From positions 1 through 46,715 of the forward strand of contig NZ_JALZ01000019.1 of NCBI RefSeq assembly GCF_000521785.1: DNA of 46,715 nt, read 5' to 3'. The stretch's first letter is position 1, and each line of letters begins with the position of its first letter. Below the pieces are notes generated by a model. That model had not been told where the DNA came from. It searched no databases and worked only from the letters and a program-made list of their open reading frames with translations. This document shows, in pieces, positions 44,101-46,715 of this stretch. Position numbers and translations under genes: made by a program. The stretch comes from Roseivivax halodurans JCM 10272. GTDB lineage: Bacteria; Pseudomonadota; Alphaproteobacteria; Rhodobacterales; Rhodobacteraceae.

Positions 44101-44295
44101 ATCCTCTCGTCCGGCGCCGGCGCCGAGGCGCGCGAGGCCCTGGGCTGGGTGATCGTCGGCGGTCTCGGCCTCGCCACCGTCTCGACGCTCTATCTCACCC
44201 CCGTGGCCTATCTCCTGCTCGCGCGCTTCTCGAACCCCCGCGCAGCAGAGGAGCAAAAACTGGAAGCCGAGCTCGAAGCCGCCGGCACGGTCTGA
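41188..44295 (+). CDS. RND-family efflux transporter permease
   Basis: This 1035-residue proton-driven pump has 12 expected transmembrane helices and two large periplasmic loops. The proton-relay motif in helix 4, G-M-V-V-D-D-A-I-V-V-L-E-N-I, has the paired aspartates of HAE-1 pumps. A second-half counterpart, G-I-M-A-K-N-G-I-L-I-V-E-F-A-N, is near the C-terminus. Length and motifs fit multidrug or hydrophobe efflux rather than heavy-metal pumps. Substrates cannot be predicted. It ends at the border of the mobile-element remains. Confidence 0.95.
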   Translation: MAENPSPSRARTSGIAVFVRRPILAFVLSALIVIAGIAGLFGAEIRELPNVDRPVISITTEFAGASPQTVDQEVTGRIEGAAGRVSGVRNISSNSRFGRSRVTLEFDDSVDIDVAATDTRDVIARIANDLPEGADAPEVVKADADAQPVMRIAVTSPGRSPQELTRLVQDRVEDRLISVAGVADLQIYGDREPIFRVDIDQLDLASRGLTLADIRAALTDIAYDAPAGGLTGDRQTINVRTTATVATPAAFEALQIRENVVLGDVAVVTLGPEPDETVLRANGQTGLGIGIVRQATSNTLEISADVRAAVAELDQTLPDDVSIFVTSDDATFIRGSIEEVLTTLGLAVAIVVVVIFLFLRDLRATLIPALTLPVALIGTLAAIYLVGFSVNILTLLALVLATGMVVDDAIVVLENIVRRRSEGIGPRAAAVLGTQQVFFAVVTTTATLAAVFVPLSFLPGQAGGLFREFGFTLAMAVMLSSLVALTLCPVLASKLLRRPPETHPSGPLIWLGNRLAGAYAATLRVALAMPFVIVTAAALFALTAMFVAGGIRQELTPSEDRAVALLSVTAPQGVSLDYTTSKMGEIESLVQPLAEAGEITNVFSITGFGAENRGFMVFSLAEWDRRERGQQEIVNEINGKLRDVIGVRAFAIQPNSLGIRGAGRGLTFAVTGDSYTQLADISEELVARMQEIPAMGQVRLEYETTQPQLFIEIDRARASDLGIDITGLGDALRAVLDGRSVGSIFLDDTSYDVQMLSTANPVNDPGDLENIFVQTRDGQMVPMASFVRLEERAVAPELDREGQNRSVEISAGLTPELALGSALAEVERLAEDILGEQNRIVPLAEAAELDETSSGLALTFGFAIVVVLLVLSAQFESFISAIVIMVTVPIGLACAAFALLFTGLSLNVYSQIGLVMLVGIMAKNGILIVEFANQLRDRGQDVGSAILDAATIRLRPVMMTMVSTVLGGVPLILSSGAGAEAREALGWVIVGGLGLATVSTLYLTPVAYLLLARFSNPRAAEEQKLEAELEAAGTV

Positions 44296-44316
44296 TGCGC
44301 GAGAGCTTTCGAACGT

Positions 44317-44379
44317 GTGGGCAACCTTCGCGATCTCGCGCTGTTCAACCTGGCCATCGACAGCAAGCTGCAAGCTTGG
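44317..44379 (+). pseudogene. Tyrosine recombinase (integrase) fragment
   Basis: The short frame V-G-N-L-R-D-L-A-L-F-N-L-A-I-D-S-K-L matches an internal motif of phage-type tyrosine recombinases (R-D-L-A-L-F-N-L-A-I-D-S-K-L-R-G-C-D-L). The conserved arginine box that should follow is lost after K-L. Only about 20 codons are left. It marks the left edge of the mobile-element remains, 22 bases after the RND pump gene. Confidence 0.6.
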
Positions 44380-44389
44380 TCGTTGGTCA

Positions 44390-44528
44390 ACAGGTGGAAG
44401 GTCGGGGTGAGTGTGCGCAGGTCGAGTTCTACGAAGGCGAAGAAGTCCGCGTCTCCCTTGGTTTCCATGTCGATCACCCGGCGCAAGATGCCAGCTGATC
44501 GTTCGAGCAAGTGCCAGCGCAAGTACAC
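44390..44528 (-). other. Unassigned protein-like fragment
   Basis: The minus strand encodes Y-L-R-W-H-L-L-E-R-S-A-G-I-L-R-R-V-I-D-M and then E-T-K-G-D-A-D-F-F-A-F-V-E-L-D-L-R-T-L. This has the composition of real protein and is not explained by the overlapping plus-strand debris. I cannot name a family. It may be a remnant of a gene lost during rearrangement. Confidence 0.3.
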
Positions 44529-44544
44529 CTCCGACGCGGTCCGC

Positions 44545-44644
44545 TGAGGGGACGGATGAACCGTCAGGTCGGGCCACTTCAGCGCCAGACCCTGACGACA
44601 TCAAGACCATGACCTTCGGCCCCATCAAGGACAGCAAGCTGTGA
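44545..44644 (+). pseudogene. Probable tniA transposase 3' end (remnant)
   Basis: The frame ending D-D-I-K-T-M-T-F-G-P-I-K-D-S-K-L stops in an overlap with the GTG start of tniB. A gene ending immediately before tniB is expected to be tniA, the DDE transposase. Only the tail of about 30 codons is left and the body is replaced by other debris. Identification rests mainly on the position and overlap. Confidence 0.45.
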
Positions 44645-45660
44645 CCAACCCTTTCATCATCCCCTCGTTGGCAAACCTGAATGCGGATCTGGCACAGCGG
44701 CATTTCCCGCTCGCCAGGGGCGAGGAACTTCAGCAGACCTTCGCGCAACTTTTCAGTCGCCACCTGGGGCGTCTGCAGTCCGGAAAGGGCTTCGAGGCGC
44801 GCAGCCTCTTGGTCACGGGGCTGTCCGGCTCGGGCAAGACCGCCGAGATCACGGACATGCTGAACCGCTTCAACGAGAGTGCTGTTGCCATGCCGGACGG
44901 CAAGGATGCGAGGTTTGCGCGCTGCGTGCTTGAGGCGAAAGGGAGTTGGAAGGACCTTGGCCGCAAGACACTGCACGCCTTGAGCTATCCTATTACGAAC
45001 AAGACCCGCCGGACACAGTTTGAGATCTGGGATTTGGTTATCAAGCAGGCCAAGCTCCAGGGCGTCATCGGGATCTACTACGACGAGGCCCAGCATATCA
45101 TGCGTGGCAAGTCGGATGCCGAGGTTCTGAGCGTCTTGGATGCCTTCAAGACCCTGATGAAGTCACACGACTGGCCGCTGATGCTGATCCTTTCGGGCGT
45201 GCCGGAACTCGGCGACTACGTGGAGCGCGAGCCACAGCTCGATCGGCTGATGACCAGGATCGAGTTCCAGGAAATCGATTTGAGTAGTGCGCCTGGGCAT
45301 CCGGCACGGGACTACGAAACCCTCAACGAAATCGTCGGCAGCTACGCCATCAGCGCGGGGCTCGATGTCGATGCCAGCCTGCCGACTGGAGATTTCCTGC
45401 ACCGCCTCGCGACTGCCGGCGCATTCAGGTGGGGCCTGGTCATCGACATGGTCGTCGATGCTGTGGCGCTTGCGGTTGCCAGGAGGGCAGGGGTGGTTGA
45501 GCGGTCAGATTTCGTGGCGGCCTGGTGCGAGAAAACCGGAATGAACCAGCTGGCGACGCCGTTTACCCATGATAGCTACGAGAGGATGTTTCGGAGGGAC
45601 AAGCCGTTCCGGGCCGCCATCGGCACCTGGATCTTCCAAGAAAATTCAGTCTTCGAGTAA
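44641..45660 (+). CDS. tniB: TniB-type AAA ATPase of a Tn5053/Tn7-like transposon
   Basis: This 339-residue ATPase has Walker A G-L-S-G-S-G-K-T (residues 60-67) and the TniB-type Walker B I-Y-Y-D-E-A-Q-H-I (Asp148, Glu149). A later S-G-V-P-E-L block carries the sensor region, and a helical C-terminal domain follows. TniB selects targets for the TniA transposase, in the way TnsC and MuB do. It starts at a GTG overlapping the truncated upstream gene and ends in a strong intrinsic terminator. No complete tniA or tniQ is present, so it is probably orphaned, although its reading frame and motifs look intact. Confidence 0.8.
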   Translation: MTNPFIIPSLANLNADLAQRHFPLARGEELQQTFAQLFSRHLGRLQSGKGFEARSLLVTGLSGSGKTAEITDMLNRFNESAVAMPDGKDARFARCVLEAKGSWKDLGRKTLHALSYPITNKTRRTQFEIWDLVIKQAKLQGVIGIYYDEAQHIMRGKSDAEVLSVLDAFKTLMKSHDWPLMLILSGVPELGDYVEREPQLDRLMTRIEFQEIDLSSAPGHPARDYETLNEIVGSYAISAGLDVDASLPTGDFLHRLATAGAFRWGLVIDMVVDAVALAVARRAGVVERSDFVAAWCEKTGMNQLATPFTHDSYERMFRRDKPFRAAIGTWIFQENSVFE

Positions 45661-45685
45661 CCCGCGCTTCGGCGCGGGTTTTTTT
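45661..45685 (+). terminator. Intrinsic terminator after tniB
   Basis: CCCGCGC (45661-45667), loop TTCG, and GCGCGGG (45672-45678) form a stable hairpin followed by seven T residues. It is the clearest rho-independent terminator in the window and begins immediately after the tniB stop codon. Confidence 0.92.
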
Positions 45686-45754
45686 ATGCCTGGAAGCTGC
45701 TGCACGGATGGCCTCATGGGCTAAGCCTCTGACGCTGCGTAGCCCTTTGGCTTC

Positions 45755-45858
45755 TGCGCAGGCTTATGCTTTCAACCAGCAACGCTTGCCGAACAAGTTA
45801 TTAAAAATGTTTATGAATTCCTTTCGCCGAATCGAAAACGGAAGCATAAGTCTGCGCA
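45755..45858. repeat. 104-bp element with 19-bp inverted ends
   Basis: TGCGCAGGCTTATGCTTTC (45755-45773) and GGAAGCATAAGTCTGCGCA (45840-45858) are inverted copies matching at 17 of 19 bases, separated by 66 AT-rich bases without a gene. It could be a MITE-like element or repeated transposase-binding sites at a transposon end. No clear target duplication was seen. The 9-base core GCATAAGTC recurs at 46621-46629. Confidence 0.6.
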
Positions 45859-45889
45859 AGTGGTGTCAAGGGTGAAACGTACCGGCGGC

Positions 45890-46005
45890 ACCCACACAAT
45901 GTCCGGATCGAACCAGCTGGTGAGCGAGCCACGCTGCTTGAGCGCTTTATTGTAGCACGGCCAGTTCTTGGTCTTGTAGCTCGGCGGATTAAGTCTGTTC
46001 AGGAC
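45890..46005 (-). pseudogene. IS5-family transposase N-terminal remnant
   Basis: On the minus strand the frame L-N-P-P-S-Y-K-T-K-N-W-P-C-Y-N-K-A-L-K and then Q-R-G-S-L-T-S-W-F-D-P matches the start of IS5-type transposases (S-Y-K-T-K-N-W-x-x-Y-N-x-A-L-K-x-R-G-S-L). It loses similarity after about 40 codons at V-W-V-P-P. The catalytic core is absent. Confidence 0.75.
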
Positions 46006-46069
46006 GCCCCAGCTAGCATGCTGGGTTCACGAGATTAATCCTACATCCGCCTTTGCGCAATAAAGCCGT

Positions 46070-46559
46070 TCAGGTGGGGGAGAGGACCTGCAGAACCTCG
46101 GGCTGGTCGATCTCGGAGACTGGTAGGCGGCCGATCTTCGGAAAGGCATATTCAGCGAGTATGTTGATCCACTGCTTGCTGGCCATGCTTCGGGTTCTTC
46201 CAAGTCGGTAGACGCTCTATGTGGACTTGACGGGGGATCTCCTCGAAGCAAGGTACTTCCTTTTTACTACGGAATTTAGGCTTCAAACCTTGCTTAGCTA
46301 GGCGCCGGTACTCAAGCGCACGCTCGCGGGCGACGGTCAGTGTGATGCTGTCAGCGCCGCCGAGCCCGAAGTCGGTTCGGTTAGGCTTGCCCTCACGATT
46401 GCGCTGCCCCTTGACTGTGACGCGCACAATCCAGCGGCGGGCACCGGATGGGTGCACGACGAGGTATAGGCCGTTGACGTCGCCGTGCCGCCCTGGTCCG
46501 AGCGTGCGGACGAGGTTCTTGCTTAGTTTACCGGAAGTGCAGGCCAACGGACGTACCAC
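46070..46559 (-). pseudogene. Integrase remnant (DUF4102-type N-terminus), frameshifted
   Basis: Starting at a GTG (46559), the frame G-R-H-G-D-V-N-G-L-Y-L-V-V-H-P-S-G-A-R-R and onward is the arm-binding N-terminal domain of P4-type island integrases. Near 46190 a tandem AGCAAGCA (a four-base duplication) shifts the frame. Removing it would restore Q-Q-W-I-N-I-L-A-E-Y-A-F-P-K-I-G-R-L. The restored frame stops at 46070-46072, before the catalytic R-H-R-Y domain, so the gene is doubly broken. It lies next to a tRNA gene, the usual position for an integrase at an island edge. Confidence 0.85.
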
Positions 46560-46618
46560 CTTTCATACCACGGAGCGAACAGCACCGAGCGCAATCAAAA
46601 TGACGCGAACGCAAATAG

Positions 46619-46644
46619 GCGCATAAGTCCATAGACTTATACGC
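46619..46644. repeat. Palindrome between integrase and tRNA
   Basis: GCGCATAAGTC and GACTTATACGC (46619-46629 and 46634-46644) form a stem of ten pairs with one mismatch and a four-base loop. It lies between the integrase start and the tRNA 3' end, where integrase arm sites or an excisionase operator would be expected. Function is inferred. Confidence 0.5.
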
Positions 46645-46682
46645 TAGCAAGCGCCTCAAGACCATTCAATTAAAATGGTAGG

Positions 46683-46715
46683 TGGCGGAGACGAAGGGAT
46701 TCGAACCCTCGAGAC
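46683..46715 (-). tRNA. tRNA-Ser, 3' part (gene continues beyond window)
   Basis: Read on the minus strand, the sequence gives a T-arm GAGGG-TTCGAAT-CCCTT, a seven-base acceptor strand CGTCTCC, discriminator G and encoded CCA. The G discriminator and acceptor sequence favour serine. The anticodon is outside the window, so identity is not certain. The 3' end faces the integrase remnant and is a likely attachment site for the former island. Confidence 0.8.

Noticed and set aside
42625-45096. Very long minus-strand frame across the RND pump and tniB
   Set aside because: It is antisense to two genes with clear motifs, has a low-complexity His/Asp/Glu/Arg-rich product and no family match.

Overview
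The window reads as a chromosomal segment of a high-GC alphaproteobacterium, most likely of the Rhodobacterales/Roseobacter group. This is inferred from the TRAP and tripartite tricarboxylate transporters, the psd-pssA-pmtA lipid operon, the zur-znuCB/znuA arrangement and the overall style of the proteins. No taxonomic marker such as rRNA is present.

Layout from left to right. (1) 1-807: the end of a CobW-family zinc GTPase and a DUF1826 gene, a pair usually under zinc control. (2) 832-10019: a hexuronate locus. A decayed class III alcohol dehydrogenase fragment is followed by uxaC-uxuB, convergent uxuA, a GntR/FCD regulator, a frameshifted AGE-family epimerase and a TRAP transporter. (3) 10301-12349: psd-pssA-pmtA on the minus strand, making phosphatidylethanolamine and methylating it toward phosphatidylcholine. 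(4) 12705-15936: zinc uptake, with zur-znuC-znuB divergent from znuA around a perfect 14-bp palindrome. (5) 16439-18785: a SulP anion transporter and a tandem universal stress protein. (6) 18952-28576: a cyanate locus. A PAS/AAA+/Fis regulator lacking a normal GAFTGA loop is divergent from a Tat-exported binding protein, permease, ATPase and cyanase; a DUF1348 protein, a YdeP-type molybdoenzyme and FdhD follow. (7) 28866-31956: a two-component system with two PepSY-type periplasmic proteins. (8) 32127-32787: IS3 and IS256 transposase remnants. (9) 32788-38423: a LysR regulator divergent from tctCBA and a gamma-glutamyltransferase. (10) 38716-44295: a dienelactone hydrolase-family protein and an RND efflux adaptor and pump. 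(11) 44296-46715: a decayed mobile region beside a serine tRNA. It holds a recombinase scrap, a tniA tail, an intact-looking tniB, a 104-bp inverted-repeat element, an IS5-type scrap and a frameshifted integrase.

Most intact genes form catabolic or transport operons that each carry their own regulator. Uronates would be imported by the TRAP system and converted by UxaC, UxuB and UxuA to 2-keto-3-deoxygluconate; the kinase and aldolase that follow are not in the window. Cyanate would be imported by the ABC system and split to ammonia and CO2 by cyanase. The most unusual points are the cyanate-linked regulator with a GASAGA loop facing a nested set of palindromes, the cysteine-rich N-terminal extension on the cyanate binding protein, the TctCBA-gamma-glutamyltransferase operon, and the tRNA-linked mobile-element remains with a lone tniB. 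I found no wholly new multi-gene defence or RNA system.
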